Source: an uncultured Pseudomonadota bacterium (GTDB lineage: Bacteria > Pseudomonadota > Gammaproteobacteria > Burkholderiales > Methylophilaceae). Taken from it: a stretch of 47,094 nt of DNA. Of the stretch, positions 8,624 through 17,800 are shown one piece after another. A program made the position numbers and the translations under genes. The notes beneath the pieces are model-generated. The model searched no databases. It saw only the letters and a list, made by a program, of their open reading frames with translations, and had not been told where the DNA came from. Location: NCBI GenBank assembly GCA_903876765.1, contig CAIRBH010000011.1, forward strand, positions 1-47,094, written 5' to 3'. Numbering within the stretch: position 1 is the first letter of the stretch; each line of letters begins with the position of its first letter.

Positions 8624-9505
8624 ATGTCAAAGCAACATCCCGTTATTGTTGTTACTGGGTCATCGGGGGCAGGTACCACCACGGTAAAGCGTGCTTTTGA
8701 GCATGTATTTAGGCGTGAAGGCATACAAGCCGCAGTGGTTGAAGGTGATAGCTTTCACTCTTTAAATCGCCAAGAATTTAAAGTGGCCGTGCAAAAAGCC
8801 GAAGCTCAAGGCAATAATCATTTTAGCCACTTTGGGCCTGAAGCCAATCATTTCGATAAAATTGAAGCCTTATTCAAAACTTATGGCGAAACGGGCAATG
8901 GCAAAAAGCGCTATTACATCCATAATCCCACAGAAGCAGCAGAACAGAATGCGCGCCTTGGCACTCATTTAAATGCTGGCGAATTCACTCCATGGGAAGA
9001 CCTACCAGCCAATAGTGATGTGCTGTTTTATGAAGGCCTACACGGCATGGTGAAAACTGACGAGATTGATCTGCCTAAATATGTCGATTTAGGCATAGGC
9101 GTAGTGCCTGTGATCAATTTAGAGTGGATACAGAAAATCCACAGGGATAGCTCTGAGCGTGGCTACTCAGCCGAAGAAACGGTAGATACCATACTCAGAC
9201 GTATGCCGTCTTATATCAATTACATCGCTACGCAATTTTCTAATACCCACATCAACTTTCAGCGCGTGGCGATTGTCGATACTTCTAATCCATTTGTCAT
9301 GCGTGATATACCGACCTTAGACGAAAGTTTTGTGATTATTCGCTTCCGTGACCCTGGTATGGCAGATTTCCCGTATTTAGTTTCTATGCTGCATAATTCG
9401 TTTATGACGCGACGTAATACCATCGCCGTGCCAGGAGGCAAAATGGGTTTGGCCATGGAGATTATTTTAGCGCCGCTGATACACGACTTAATGCGTAATC
9501 GCTAG
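8624..9505 (+). CDS. prk: Phosphoribulokinase (proteobacterial class I)
   Basis: This 293-residue enzyme phosphorylates ribulose 5-phosphate with ATP to make the RuBisCO substrate. The P-loop is GSSGAGTTTV (about residues 12-21). The EGDSFH segment, the GPEANHFDKI region and the late FRDPGMADFPYL segment are those of octameric proteobacterial phosphoribulokinases, and the length of about 290 is typical. Plant and cyanobacterial class II enzymes are longer and differ here. The gene is divergent from cbbM and has a good AAGGGGG ribosome site. No other Calvin-cycle gene follows it; the next gene is convergent modC. Confidence 0.96.
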   Translation: MSKQHPVIVVTGSSGAGTTTVKRAFEHVFRREGIQAAVVEGDSFHSLNRQEFKVAVQKAEAQGNNHFSHFGPEANHFDKIEALFKTYGETGNGKKRYYIHNPTEAAEQNARLGTHLNAGEFTPWEDLPANSDVLFYEGLHGMVKTDEIDLPKYVDLGIGVVPVINLEWIQKIHRDSSERGYSAEETVDTILRRMPSYINYIATQFSNTHINFQRVAIVDTSNPFVMRDIPTLDESFVIIRFRDPGMADFPYLVSMLHNSFMTRRNTIAVPGGKMGLAMEIILAPLIHDLMRNR

Positions 9506-9569
9506 TCTTGCGGCTGATTGAACGGCTTGTTTGATAGATTGATGGCAAATACACATCCCACATCACAGG

Positions 9570-10442
9570 TCATAATTTAATGATCATAGGGTTAAACGCC
9601 TTAGAAACCAGCATCACAGCATCGCCTACATTTAACTTTGCAACTTCATCTGGCATAGCTACCACTCGCACGATTTGATTGCCAACTAACACAGTCAGTG
9701 AGCATAAAATATCCATGGGTTCTATTGCCAGAATCTCACCAGTGAAGCGAAACTTACCAGTGGTCTGCCCTGCGCTAAACACTTCAATTGGAATACCCTG
9801 CTGCACTATAGCGCCCGATTGCATCAGCATGACTCGGCTAGCCAATTTGTAAACTTCGCCCACATCATGGCTAACGATAATCGCCGTCAAGCCAAAATGC
9901 TTTTGCAACCTCAGCAACTCATCATGCATGCGCACTCGAATTTGTGCATCTAAGGCTGAAAATGGCTCGTCTAATAGCAATAGACTGGGTTCTGAAGCCA
10001 ATGCTCTGGCAAGCGCAACACGTTGTTTTTGTCCACCAGACAGTGTATTCGGCTTTCTGTGTTGCAGCTCACCTAGATCCATCATGTCTAGCAAGTCATA
10101 GACACGTTTTTTATCTGCGCCTTTTCGTAAGGCAAATGCTAAATTGCCATACACCGTCATGTTAGGAAACAACGCATAATCTTGAAACATATAGCCGACC
10201 TGGCGTTGTTGAGGTGCTAAGTTAATTCGGTTGCTACTATCAAACCAAGTATCACCGCGGACTTTAATACTACCCTGCTCTGGCTGCTCTAAGCCCGCAA
10301 GGCATCGTAGCAATGTGGTTTTACCAACGCCAGATGGGCCGAACAAAGCAACAAATTCGCCTTGGGCAACATGTAAGCTAAGCGCCAGTTGAAATTCGCC
10401 TTGCTCACCGTGCAGCTGTTTTTTTAGGCTAGCTTGTATCAT
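9570..10442 (-). CDS. modC: Molybdate ABC transporter ATP-binding protein
   Basis: This 290-residue ATPase energises molybdate (or tungstate) import. Walker A is GPSGVGKT at residues 35-42, the ABC signature LSGGQ is at 134-138, Walker B is LLLLDEP (about 154-160), and SHD supplies the switch His. After the ATPase domain comes one TOBE/Mop-like domain (about 229-290), so the protein is about 60 residues shorter than E. coli ModC with its two Mop units. The missing unit may be compensated by the separate di-Mop protein encoded upstream. The start overlaps the modB stop by four bases (ATGA), so the genes are translationally coupled. Confidence 0.9.
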   Translation of the reverse strand: MIQASLKKQLHGEQGEFQLALSLHVAQGEFVALFGPSGVGKTTLLRCLAGLEQPEQGSIKVRGDTWFDSSNRINLAPQQRQVGYMFQDYALFPNMTVYGNLAFALRKGADKKRVYDLLDMMDLGELQHRKPNTLSGGQKQRVALARALASEPSLLLLDEPFSALDAQIRVRMHDELLRLQKHFGLTAIIVSHDVGEVYKLASRVMLMQSGAIVQQGIPIEVFSAGQTTGKFRFTGEILAIEPMDILCSLTVLVGNQIVRVVAMPDEVAKLNVGDAVMLVSKAFNPMIIKL

Positions 10443-11104
10443 TTGGCTGCCCGACGATTAAGCCAATACACCGCCAATAAAATTAAAAAAGAAACTAAAA
10501 ATAAAACACCAGCATAGACGTTGGCTGCTGCATAGTTGAGCGATTCAACTTCATCGTAAATCGCAATCGAAGCAACCCGTGTTTGATTGGGTAGATTGCC
10601 GCCTATCATTAATACCACGCCAAATTCGCCCAAGGTATGCGCAAACGCTAACACCGTGCCAGATAACAAGGCTGGCTTAATATTAGGCAGCAATACACGT
10701 GTAAATATTTGCCATTGGGATTTGCCAAGCACTAGTGCGGCGTCAGTGAGCGATCTTGGCAGATTTTGAAATGCCGCTTGAATGGGATGCACTAAAAATG
10801 GAAAGCTGAAAATAGTGGATGCGACAACTAAGCCCTCAAAGCTAAACGCCAATCTTAGCCCCGCCACCCTATCCAACCACTGCCCAAACCAATATGCTGG
10901 GCTAAAAGCCAGTAATAGATAAAAGCCCAATACCGATGGCGGCAATACCAAAGGCATGCTCACCAGCGTTTCTATGACAGGTTTAAAGCGCATCTTGCTA
11001 TTAGCCAACCACCAGGCAAAAGGTAGGCCTATACACAGTAAAATGGCCGTGGTGACAGATGCCAGTTTGAAAGTCAGCAGTAAGGGTTGCCAATCAATGA
11101 TCAT
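10439..11104 (-). CDS. modB: Molybdate ABC transporter permease
   Basis: This protein of about 221 residues is the membrane subunit that pairs with ModC. It has five to six hydrophobic segments and the cytoplasmic EAA loop typical of the family (LTDAALVLGKSQWQIF, then LPNIKPALLSG), and it ends in LNRRAAK. I chose the ATG at 11104 (MIIDWQPLL) over one nine codons upstream, because GGCGGGG sits just before it and ModB proteins normally begin close to the first helix. This start overlaps the end of the Mop gene by 11 bases, in keeping with the tight packing of the operon. Confidence 0.9.
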   Translation of the reverse strand: MIIDWQPLLLTFKLASVTTAILLCIGLPFAWWLANSKMRFKPVIETLVSMPLVLPPSVLGFYLLLAFSPAYWFGQWLDRVAGLRLAFSFEGLVVASTIFSFPFLVHPIQAAFQNLPRSLTDAALVLGKSQWQIFTRVLLPNIKPALLSGTVLAFAHTLGEFGVVLMIGGNLPNQTRVASIAIYDEVESLNYAAANVYAGVLFLVSFLILLAVYWLNRRAAK

Positions 11105-11507
11105 GATGCCCCGCCATGAGCGCAATCTCATTGGCTTTCACTAAAGCCTCAACTTGATCACCAACCGCAAGCTGAAGCCGCAGAACAGCTCTTGTAGTAA
11201 TCACACTGACTAATTTTTTTCCAGAAAAATCAAGCGCAATTGCGCTCAAAATGTCACCAGCGTCAATGTGAGTCACGCTCGCCGAAAAACGATTGCGTAA
11301 ACTAATTAAGCCATCAAGATTTTTAGCCAAGGCCACTTCGGTTTCTTTAAATAGCAGAGTGACTAAATTGCCAATTTTGAGGTATTCCACTGTTTCTGGC
11401 GTTTCAAGCAAGGTGGCGGTAAATACAACATTTTCTGCAGCCACGTCCACCAATGACATATAAGCATTGCTTTCAATGGCGACTATTTTTCCTGTTATTC
11501 GATTCAC
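11094..11507 (-). CDS. Stand-alone di-Mop (TOBE) molybdate-binding protein
   Basis: This 137-residue protein consists of two tandem Mop/TOBE units (about residues 1-68 and 70-137), each beginning with the typical N-R-(I/F)-x-G/A-x-V pattern (NRITGKIVAI and NRFSASVTHI). Such small beta-barrel proteins bind molybdate or tungstate oxyanions and serve as cytoplasmic stores (molbindins) or as regulatory parts of ModE and ModC. It lies inside the mod operon between modA and modB. It starts with GTG, overlapping the modA stop by four bases. There is no DNA-binding domain, so it is not ModE itself. Confidence 0.85.
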   Translation of the reverse strand: MNRITGKIVAIESNAYMSLVDVAAENVVFTATLLETPETVEYLKIGNLVTLLFKETEVALAKNLDGLISLRNRFSASVTHIDAGDILSAIALDFSGKKLVSVITTRAVLRLQLAVGDQVEALVKANEIALMAGHHDH

Positions 11508-12265
11508 GGTAATTGATATCCATTTTTAGCAAAAATTTCACGCGCTTTAGCGGACAATATAAACTCATAAAACTTAACTGCGGCATCGCGGTTGACTTCT
11601 GAACCATGCTTGAGTATGACCATGCCCTGGGCTATCGCATTATAAGCCTCAGGCGGCACCTCTACCCACTTACCCTTGCCTGCAATTTCTGGCGCTACGA
11701 CTATAGATTTAGCGCTAAAACCCACCTCAGCCGCCTTGCTATCAAGGTATTGACTGACTTGCGTGATGCTGTCGGCATAGACCAATTTAGGCTCAATGGC
11801 GGCACGGACTTTGTAATAATCTAAAGCTTTCAAAGCCTGTTTACCAAATGGCGCTAACTTAGGATTAGCGATGGCCACTTTAACTACACTGCTATCGGCT
11901 AATCCAGCAACACCACGGGTTAAATCAATATCTTTCATCGTCCATAGCACCAATTGCCCATAGGCATAAGGTTTGGCCGCTGTTGTTGCATAACCATCTT
12001 TATACAAGCCGTCAGGAAACTCCATGTCTGCTGACATAAATACATCAAAGGGAGCGCCATTTCTGATCTGTGTGGCAATTTTACCGGAAGAATTAAGCAC
12101 ACTTTGCGACTCTATGCCCGTTTCTTTTTTGAATTCAATTGCAAGATCATCAAAGACGTACTTGAGGTTAGCGGCAATAGCAATGGTCAGCTGCTCAGTA
12201 TGAGCCAAACTTGTGGTGAATATAAAAAGTAGTGCAATTAATAACTTAGACAGATTATTTTTCAT
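11504..12265 (-). CDS. modA: Molybdate-binding periplasmic protein
   Basis: This 253-residue protein captures molybdate or tungstate in the periplasm and delivers it to ModBC. A signal peptide is clear (positive start, hydrophobic core to about residue 21, then HTEQLTIAIAANLK). The family segments follow: AANLKYVFDDL, LNSSGKIATQI and GAPFDVFMSADMEFPDGL, the last being the anion-binding region. Its length matches ModA. It is the first gene of a four-gene operon, implying that molybdoenzymes such as formate dehydrogenase or nitrate reductase matter to the host; none is in the window. No ModE box was recognised upstream. Confidence 0.92.
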   Translation of the reverse strand: MKNNLSKLLIALLFIFTTSLAHTEQLTIAIAANLKYVFDDLAIEFKKETGIESQSVLNSSGKIATQIRNGAPFDVFMSADMEFPDGLYKDGYATTAAKPYAYGQLVLWTMKDIDLTRGVAGLADSSVVKVAIANPKLAPFGKQALKALDYYKVRAAIEPKLVYADSITQVSQYLDSKAAEVGFSAKSIVVAPEIAGKGKWVEVPPEAYNAIAQGMVILKHGSEVNRDAAVKFYEFILSAKAREIFAKNGYQLP

Positions 12266-12464
12266 TCATGGCCTAATGATTTAACTTGTGGGTGCGCTGC
12301 TACTATTGTAGCTGCTTGTGCGGGACTAGCATAGCCCGCTACTAGTTTAAAGGGGTAATGTAATGATTAGAGCTGAACGTCAGGCGCTTAAATAAATAAG
12401 CCATGAAAGCTAGCCCTAGAAAGGCTAGGCGTAAATTAAGCGTAGCCTGGATGTTAGACGTGCG
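12266..12464. other. Intergenic region between the PilB-like gene and modA, with two hairpins
   Basis: Both flanking genes are on the minus strand, so this region holds the end of the ATPase transcript and the modA promoter. A 6-bp stem CTAGCC/GGCTAG (12410-12415 with 12423-12428) lies 37 bases after the ATPase stop; it lacks a good T run and may be a weak terminator. A second stem GCGGG/CCCGC (12320-12324 with 12335-12339) lies about 55 bases before modA and could be part of its leader. No ModE or molybdenum-cofactor riboswitch structure could be recognised by reading. Confidence 0.35.
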
Positions 12465-14810
12465 TTATTTGATGCACACCGCCCTGACTTGCAGCATATC
12501 GGTAATGCCTTGTAAGACTTTTTCTATGCCATCTTGCTTCAATGTACGCATACCGTCTTCAAGCGCAGTTGCAAACATTTCGGCCACACGCGCGCTCTCT
12601 TGAATATTTTTCTTAACCGCATCGGTACCTTCCATCAACTCATGCAAACCTACGCGGCCTTTATAGCCAGTCCCATTGCATTTTTGGCAACCTGTAGGCT
12701 TATATAATGTCAACTGGCCATTATAATTGCCAAACATTTCAAGCCATCCATCATGTACGGCTTGATAGCTTGCTTCAGGGTCTTTTTGCCAATAGCTGGT
12801 ATTTTTTAATTCTTCACAATATTCATCCAGCATGATTTTGACTTCTGCTGCATCTGGCGTGTAAGGCTTTTTACAATCACATAAGCGCTTGGCAAGCCGC
12901 TGCGCCAAAATACCAATCAAAGCATCAGCAAAGTTAAAGGGCTCCATGCCCATATCTAATAAACGAACGATAGATTCAGGCGCACTATTGGTATGCAATG
13001 TTGCAAAGACCAAATGGCCAGTAAGTGAGGCCTCTATGCCGATTGACACCGTTTCTTTATCACGCATCTCACCAACCATAATAACATCAGGGTCAGCACG
13101 CAAAAATGCTTTCATAATGGTTGCAAAATCGAGCCCCGCTTTTTTATTAATTTGTACTTGTCGCAAGCCTTTTTGCGTAATTTCTACTGGGTCTTCGGCT
13201 GTCCAAATTTTAGTTTCTGGTTTATTGATATATCCTAAAGCTGAGTGTAAGGTTGTGGTTTTTCCAGAACCAGTTGGTCCACAGACAAAGAATAAACCAT
13301 AGGGCTTAGCAATTAATTGTTTAATTTTTTCATTATTCCAGTTCGATAAGCCTAGCTTATCTAAAGGAATAGGTTTACCCGCGGCTAAAATACGCAAGAC
13401 CACATCTTCCATGCCCCCAGCCGAAGGGATAGTCGCAACACGCAACTCAATATCTAATGGGCCATATTTTTTAAACTTTATTTTGCCATCTTGCGGTCTG
13501 CGTTTCTCTGAGATATCCAAATCACACATAATCTTTATACGCGCTGTCATCGCATCTCGATTGCTAGCTGGCACCTGCATATAATTTACCAATGAACCGT
13601 CTTTGCGAAAGCGTACTTGCGTTTCACCACTTTCAGGGTAAGGCTCTATATGAATGTCAGACGCCCCTTGGTTGTAAGCATCCACGATGATTTTATTCAC
13701 CATTTTAACTAATTCATTATCATTTTCACCGCTGATTTCACCTGCCTGTGCGGCTTCGTCCATCATGCCAGCATGACTATCGCCTTCGTAGAACTGGCTG
13801 ACTGTTTTATTGAAAACTTCTTTGAGACAAACTCGATACGCGATTTTTATATGCTTAGGAAAGTGTTGAGCTACCAATCCAGAATCCTTAACCCTTTTAG
13901 GGTCTGTGGTTAAAATAACTAAGCCATCCGTTTTATTTTCATAAAGAGGCAGCCAGCCATTTTCTTCGGCATTACTTTGTTTTAGATTTTCTAATAAATT
14001 AGACGGTTTAGCCCTATCAGCCACATATAGTTCATAGGGCGTATCAAAAAAACTAGAAAAAGAATGGGCGATTGCTATTGGGTCTATTCGAAAATCATTA
14101 ATGAGTAAAGATTCTAAATCTTTACTCCTGCTACGGGCCACGCGCTGCGCCCATTCTAGCTCATCCGGAGAGATATGGCCTTCTGCGACCAAAGTGCTGA
14201 ATTTTGTTTTTACTAAGCTAGTTTTTGATAATCGCTGGTTAAGTGCAATCGCCAATGTTTTGGCAATCACAGCCCACTCTTGTACCATCATTTGCTTGAA
14301 GGGTAAGTCAGATAAAGTGTTAATGAGCTGTACCACCCCCATCAAACTATCGTCATCAGGATGCGTGATTGGAAAAACCAGCATTTGCTTAGCGCGAAAA
14401 CCTGTTTTTTTATCGACTTCTTTTAAAAAAATAAGTTGCTTATCAATTGCTTTTAATTCAGCGTCATCATAAACATCTTTAATGTTAAGTAATGTTTTTT
14501 TTACGCCACAATAGCCAGCAATACTAGACGTCGTAAGGGGTAGCTTAAACTCTTTATATCCATCAAGTCCAATTTTTACTTTAGAAACAATAGACTTACC
14601 ATGATCACTGACTACATACATAGTGATACGTTGTGCTTCAAATAAATTACAAATATCTAAACTAACATCTAAAATAATGTTGTCGATATTAGTCGCTGAA
14701 TGTATTTTATCCGTGACGCTATGTAGTTTTTTTGTAAAAGCTAATTGATCGCCCATCTCAACAACATTGACATCCTCTTTCTCTTGCTTAGTCAGCGTAT
14801 TATTCATCAT
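12465..14810 (-). CDS. GAF-domain type IV pilus / type II secretion assembly ATPase (PilB/GspE family)
   Basis: This 781-residue protein combines an N-terminal GAF sensor domain (about residues 25-205), a degenerate MshEN/GspE N-terminal domain (about 220-350) and a full secretion-ATPase core (about 380-780). The core has Walker A GPTGSGKT at 511-518, an Asp box (WTAEDPVE), Walker B with LRADPDVIMVGEMRD and the His box. It also has the four-cysteine zinc site (CDC ... CQKC), which assigns it to the PilB/GspE extension ATPases, not PilT. No pilin, PilC, PilD or secretin gene lies beside it. The N-terminal GAF domain is unusual for this family and suggests that a ligand controls motor activity. 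The region around residues 352-361 (EAAQAGEISG) looks like a flexible linker. Confidence 0.88.
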   Translation of the reverse strand: MMNNTLTKQEKEDVNVVEMGDQLAFTKKLHSVTDKIHSATNIDNIILDVSLDICNLFEAQRITMYVVSDHGKSIVSKVKIGLDGYKEFKLPLTTSSIAGYCGVKKTLLNIKDVYDDAELKAIDKQLIFLKEVDKKTGFRAKQMLVFPITHPDDDSLMGVVQLINTLSDLPFKQMMVQEWAVIAKTLAIALNQRLSKTSLVKTKFSTLVAEGHISPDELEWAQRVARSRSKDLESLLINDFRIDPIAIAHSFSSFFDTPYELYVADRAKPSNLLENLKQSNAEENGWLPLYENKTDGLVILTTDPKRVKDSGLVAQHFPKHIKIAYRVCLKEVFNKTVSQFYEGDSHAGMMDEAAQAGEISGENDNELVKMVNKIIVDAYNQGASDIHIEPYPESGETQVRFRKDGSLVNYMQVPASNRDAMTARIKIMCDLDISEKRRPQDGKIKFKKYGPLDIELRVATIPSAGGMEDVVLRILAAGKPIPLDKLGLSNWNNEKIKQLIAKPYGLFFVCGPTGSGKTTTLHSALGYINKPETKIWTAEDPVEITQKGLRQVQINKKAGLDFATIMKAFLRADPDVIMVGEMRDKETVSIGIEASLTGHLVFATLHTNSAPESIVRLLDMGMEPFNFADALIGILAQRLAKRLCDCKKPYTPDAAEVKIMLDEYCEELKNTSYWQKDPEASYQAVHDGWLEMFGNYNGQLTLYKPTGCQKCNGTGYKGRVGLHELMEGTDAVKKNIQESARVAEMFATALEDGMRTLKQDGIEKVLQGITDMLQVRAVCIK

Positions 14811-14995
14811 AAACCAGCCCTAATATACACCCGTAATAATTGATCACTTAAGTTAAATGCTTTTAGCATTATCAACGACTTATAATAAGTAAATAAAGTC
14901 ACTTGTCAAGATTTAAAATATTTTTATATATAAGTGCTAGCAATTATTAATTAATATTATCAAATACTTATCGTAATTACTTTAAACTATCAGTT

Positions 14996-15223
14996 ATGAC
15001 TAACACCCCAACAAAGCAAGCTAACAATCCGCTACATGGCATCACGCTAGAGGTGATTATGGTTGCTTTGGTGAGCCATTTTGGTTGGGCTGAGTTGTCT
15101 GCACGCATTCCTGTGCGCTGTTTTAGTAATGACCCAAGCATAGCATCCAGTTTGAAGTTTTTGCGTAAAACGCCTTGGGCACGCGATAAGGTAGAGAATC
15201 TTTATCGGCAGGTGATTAGCTAA
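14996..15223 (+). CDS. VF530-family small protein (DUF2132)
   Basis: This 75-residue protein matches the VF530/DUF2132 family almost throughout ([41 protein letters not shown]). The family is a small helical fold, annotated from structural similarity as possibly DNA-binding; its cellular job is unknown. The gene is divergent from the PilB-like gene and convergent with the ROK kinase. No ribosome site is visible, and a possible -10 (TAAACT) lies only about 8 bases before the ATG, so the message may be leaderless. Confidence 0.88.
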   Translation: MTNTPTKQANNPLHGITLEVIMVALVSHFGWAELSARIPVRCFSNDPSIASSLKFLRKTPWARDKVENLYRQVIS

Positions 15224-15263
15224 TATTTAAGCGACGCACCTAGGTCAATGCCATAAAATTCGC

Positions 15264-16223
15264 TTAAGCGGAAATTTTACGATGCGCCAGCATTGCAGCG
15301 CCTATCATGCCGGCTTGATCACCCATAGCAGAAATATTTAGGGTAATTTTGCCGCGTAAGGCTGGAATTAAATCAAGCTCTAATTGGCGTGCAAATGACT
15401 GCGCCATCAATGGCCAAGCGGCACTCATGCCGCCGCCAAACACCACATCAGCTAGATCAATCACCTTTAAGATATGCGCTAGCGCTCTTGCTAAGGCCCT
15501 AGCAGCCAAATGGTATGCCTCAAGGGCATTTGCATCGCCCGCATGTGCCCGATTTGCGATCTCTTGTGCGTTGCAATGCTGCCCACTGGATGTAAAGTAG
15601 CTAAGACTCACCCCACTGGCGGAAGCATATTGCTCCATACAGCCATAATTGCCACAGCCACATAGTCGGCCATTTTCTTCAATAATAATATGCCCTACTT
15701 CCATCGCCACGCCATGTTGGCCCTGAAATGGCTGGCCATTAATAATTAAGCCGCCGCCGACCCCAGTGCCCAGGCCAAGATAGATCAGACTATTCGTGGT
15801 ATGAGCACGTAGTGCATATTCGCCATAAGCCGCAGCTAGTGCATCATTCTCTGTCACTACTGGTAATTGAATTAAACGACTCAAATCTGCAGTTAAGTCA
15901 ACGAAACTTAAACCAGGCAAATTGGGTGACATCGATATTTTTTGCGTGACTGGGTCTATAAACCCAGGAAACCCTATACCAATCGCAGCAACTTCAGGAT
16001 ATTTCTCACGTACCCTATTAATGGCGCTGGCCATGGTTGTTAATATGCTTTGCCAAGCCAACTCTGGGGCCTTGCTATGCACTTTACATAGATTAGAAAA
16101 ATCTGCTTGAAAGCGCATTTCATCAATTAATTGCAGGGGTTGACTTGCGTCATTAGCGTCGAATTGAATGACGCCTAACCGCAGATTTGTGCCGCCAACA
16201 TCAATGCCAATCAAAGTTTGCAT
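15264..16223 (-). CDS. ROK-family sugar kinase, probably glucokinase
   Basis: This 319-residue ROK kinase has the N-terminal ATP-binding loop (GIDVGGTNLRLG), the catalytic Asp in TENDALAAAYGE and the ROK zinc site CGCGNYGCMEQYASA. ROK kinases phosphorylate glucose, N-acetylglucosamine, mannose or fructose, or serve as repressors; there is no DNA-binding domain here, so it is an enzyme. It lies 4 bases after the amylomaltase gene and downstream of a glucan hydrolase. The best guess is therefore that it phosphorylates the glucose released by MalQ and the GH57 enzyme, with Pgi taking the product onward. N-acetylglucosamine or fructose kinase remain possible. Confidence 0.88.
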   Translation of the reverse strand: MQTLIGIDVGGTNLRLGVIQFDANDASQPLQLIDEMRFQADFSNLCKVHSKAPELAWQSILTTMASAINRVREKYPEVAAIGIGFPGFIDPVTQKISMSPNLPGLSFVDLTADLSRLIQLPVVTENDALAAAYGEYALRAHTTNSLIYLGLGTGVGGGLIINGQPFQGQHGVAMEVGHIIIEENGRLCGCGNYGCMEQYASASGVSLSYFTSSGQHCNAQEIANRAHAGDANALEAYHLAARALARALAHILKVIDLADVVFGGGMSAAWPLMAQSFARQLELDLIPALRGKITLNISAMGDQAGMIGAAMLAHRKISA

Positions 16224-16227
16224 GTGG

Positions 16228-17721
16228 CTAGCTTCGTTTTGCCAAGGCGATTGCTGAGGTTATATTTTCTTGTTGCTCAGGCGACAGTTGCTGCCATTCA
16301 AAACGCCAGTGCCAATTGCCAGTTGAGGTGCCTGGAATATTCATTCTATGCATACTATCTAGCGCTAATATATCTTGCATAGGGATAATCGCTAATAATG
16401 CCGAGCAATTGAGCGCCATATCGATTAGGTCTTGTGGCATTTTAGGCTCATGCAATTGAGTATGAGATGATAGTAAATAATCATATAAGTGCTGACGTTG
16501 TGCCTCAGCAGCACATTGGTACCAGCCTAAGGTAGTATCGTTGTCATGCGTTCCAGTATAGACCACGCTATTTTGTTCAATGTTGTGCGGTAAATATGGA
16601 TTATTTTGCTCGCCACTAAAAGCAAATTGTAAAATCTTCATACCTGGCAACTGATATTTATTTCTCAAGGCATTTACTTCATCGGTGATAATGCCTAAAT
16701 CTTCTGCAACTAGGCAAATATTAGGTAAGGCAGCTTTTATCGCTGCCAGCAAGTCATCCCCTGGCGCTAAAGCCCATGCACCATTAATGGCAGTATCTTC
16801 ACTGGCAGGAATTTCCCAAGCGGCCTCTAAGCCTCTAAAATGATCAATACGTACGATATCAAACAGTTGGCTTTGTGTTTGCATGCGAGAAATCCACCAA
16901 GCATAGCCGTCGTTAGCCATCGCACTCCAGTTGTAATGTGGGTTACCCCAGCGCTGGCCAGTTTCAGAAAAATAATCTGGCGGCACCCCTGCCACTACAG
17001 CCATATTATTATCATCATCTAACTTAAATAACTGTGGCTTTGCCCATACATCGGCACTGTCATAAGCCACAAAGATAGGAATATCACCAAACAAAAAGAC
17101 ATTCTTGGTAGCGGCGTAAGCTTTAAGCTTTAACCATTGGCTAAAAAACACAAACTGTGTAAATTGTATGACTGATATTTGCTGAGCTAGCGCAAGACGG
17201 GCTTTTTTCAGTGTTTTTAATTCTCTATTTTTGTAGGCTGCTGGCCACTGATGCCAACCTGCTTGCTTAAACTTATTGCGCAAGGCCAAGAATAGCGAAA
17301 AATCATCTAGCCAATGCGCTTGTTTGCGACAAAAATCTGTGAAATCTTGCTGTTGTTTATCATGATTAGATTTACTAGTGAAGGCAGTATAAGCCTTTTC
17401 AATTAAAAATAATTTATCAGTAATTGGGCCTTTTAAATCCTCTTTTGCAAGCAAGCGCTTTTTGCATAATAGCTCCAAGCTAATAAAATCTGGATTGCCA
17501 GCAAAGGCCGATAAACATTGATAAGGCGAGTTATCGGCGTGCGGCATATTAATCGGCAAGGTCTGCCAAACACTGGCGCCAATATCATGCAAAAAGTCGA
17601 CAAAACGATAAGCCTCAGCACCTAAATCACCCACATAATTGCTACTAGGCAGAGAGCTAATATGTAATAGAACGCCTGCACGGCGCTGATTAAATGGTGA
17701 GATTTTAGATTGCTTTGTCAT
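16228..17721 (-). CDS. malQ: 4-alpha-glucanotransferase (amylomaltase)
   Basis: This 497-residue GH77 enzyme transfers alpha-1,4-glucan segments between maltodextrins and releases glucose. Diagnostic segments are the start RRAGVLLHISSLPS, the early SPYQCLSAFAGNP, FGDIPIFVAYDSADVW, VAGVPPDYFSETGQRWGNPHY, the nucleophile region FDIVRIDHFRG, the acid VAEDLG, and THDNDTTLGWY. Length fits the short bacterial amylomaltase form. The gene sits between a GH57 glucanase (upstream) and the ROK kinase (4 bases downstream), consistent with handling of linear dextrins made when glycogen is trimmed or degraded. Confidence 0.95.
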   Translation of the reverse strand: MTKQSKISPFNQRRAGVLLHISSLPSSNYVGDLGAEAYRFVDFLHDIGASVWQTLPINMPHADNSPYQCLSAFAGNPDFISLELLCKKRLLAKEDLKGPITDKLFLIEKAYTAFTSKSNHDKQQQDFTDFCRKQAHWLDDFSLFLALRNKFKQAGWHQWPAAYKNRELKTLKKARLALAQQISVIQFTQFVFFSQWLKLKAYAATKNVFLFGDIPIFVAYDSADVWAKPQLFKLDDDNNMAVVAGVPPDYFSETGQRWGNPHYNWSAMANDGYAWWISRMQTQSQLFDIVRIDHFRGLEAAWEIPASEDTAINGAWALAPGDDLLAAIKAALPNICLVAEDLGIITDEVNALRNKYQLPGMKILQFAFSGEQNNPYLPHNIEQNSVVYTGTHDNDTTLGWYQCAAEAQRQHLYDYLLSSHTQLHEPKMPQDLIDMALNCSALLAIIPMQDILALDSMHRMNIPGTSTGNWHWRFEWQQLSPEQQENITSAIALAKRS

Positions 17722-17800
17722 AACGGCCTACATTTAAAGAATTAAGCTTATAAAAAGCCAAACAGCCTACAGCAAATTCACCATTAAAGAATGCGATAAA

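Noticed and set aside
12889-13302. A 137-codon plus-strand frame opposite the PilB-like gene
   Set aside because: It is antisense to the conserved ATPase core and has no independent coding signs.
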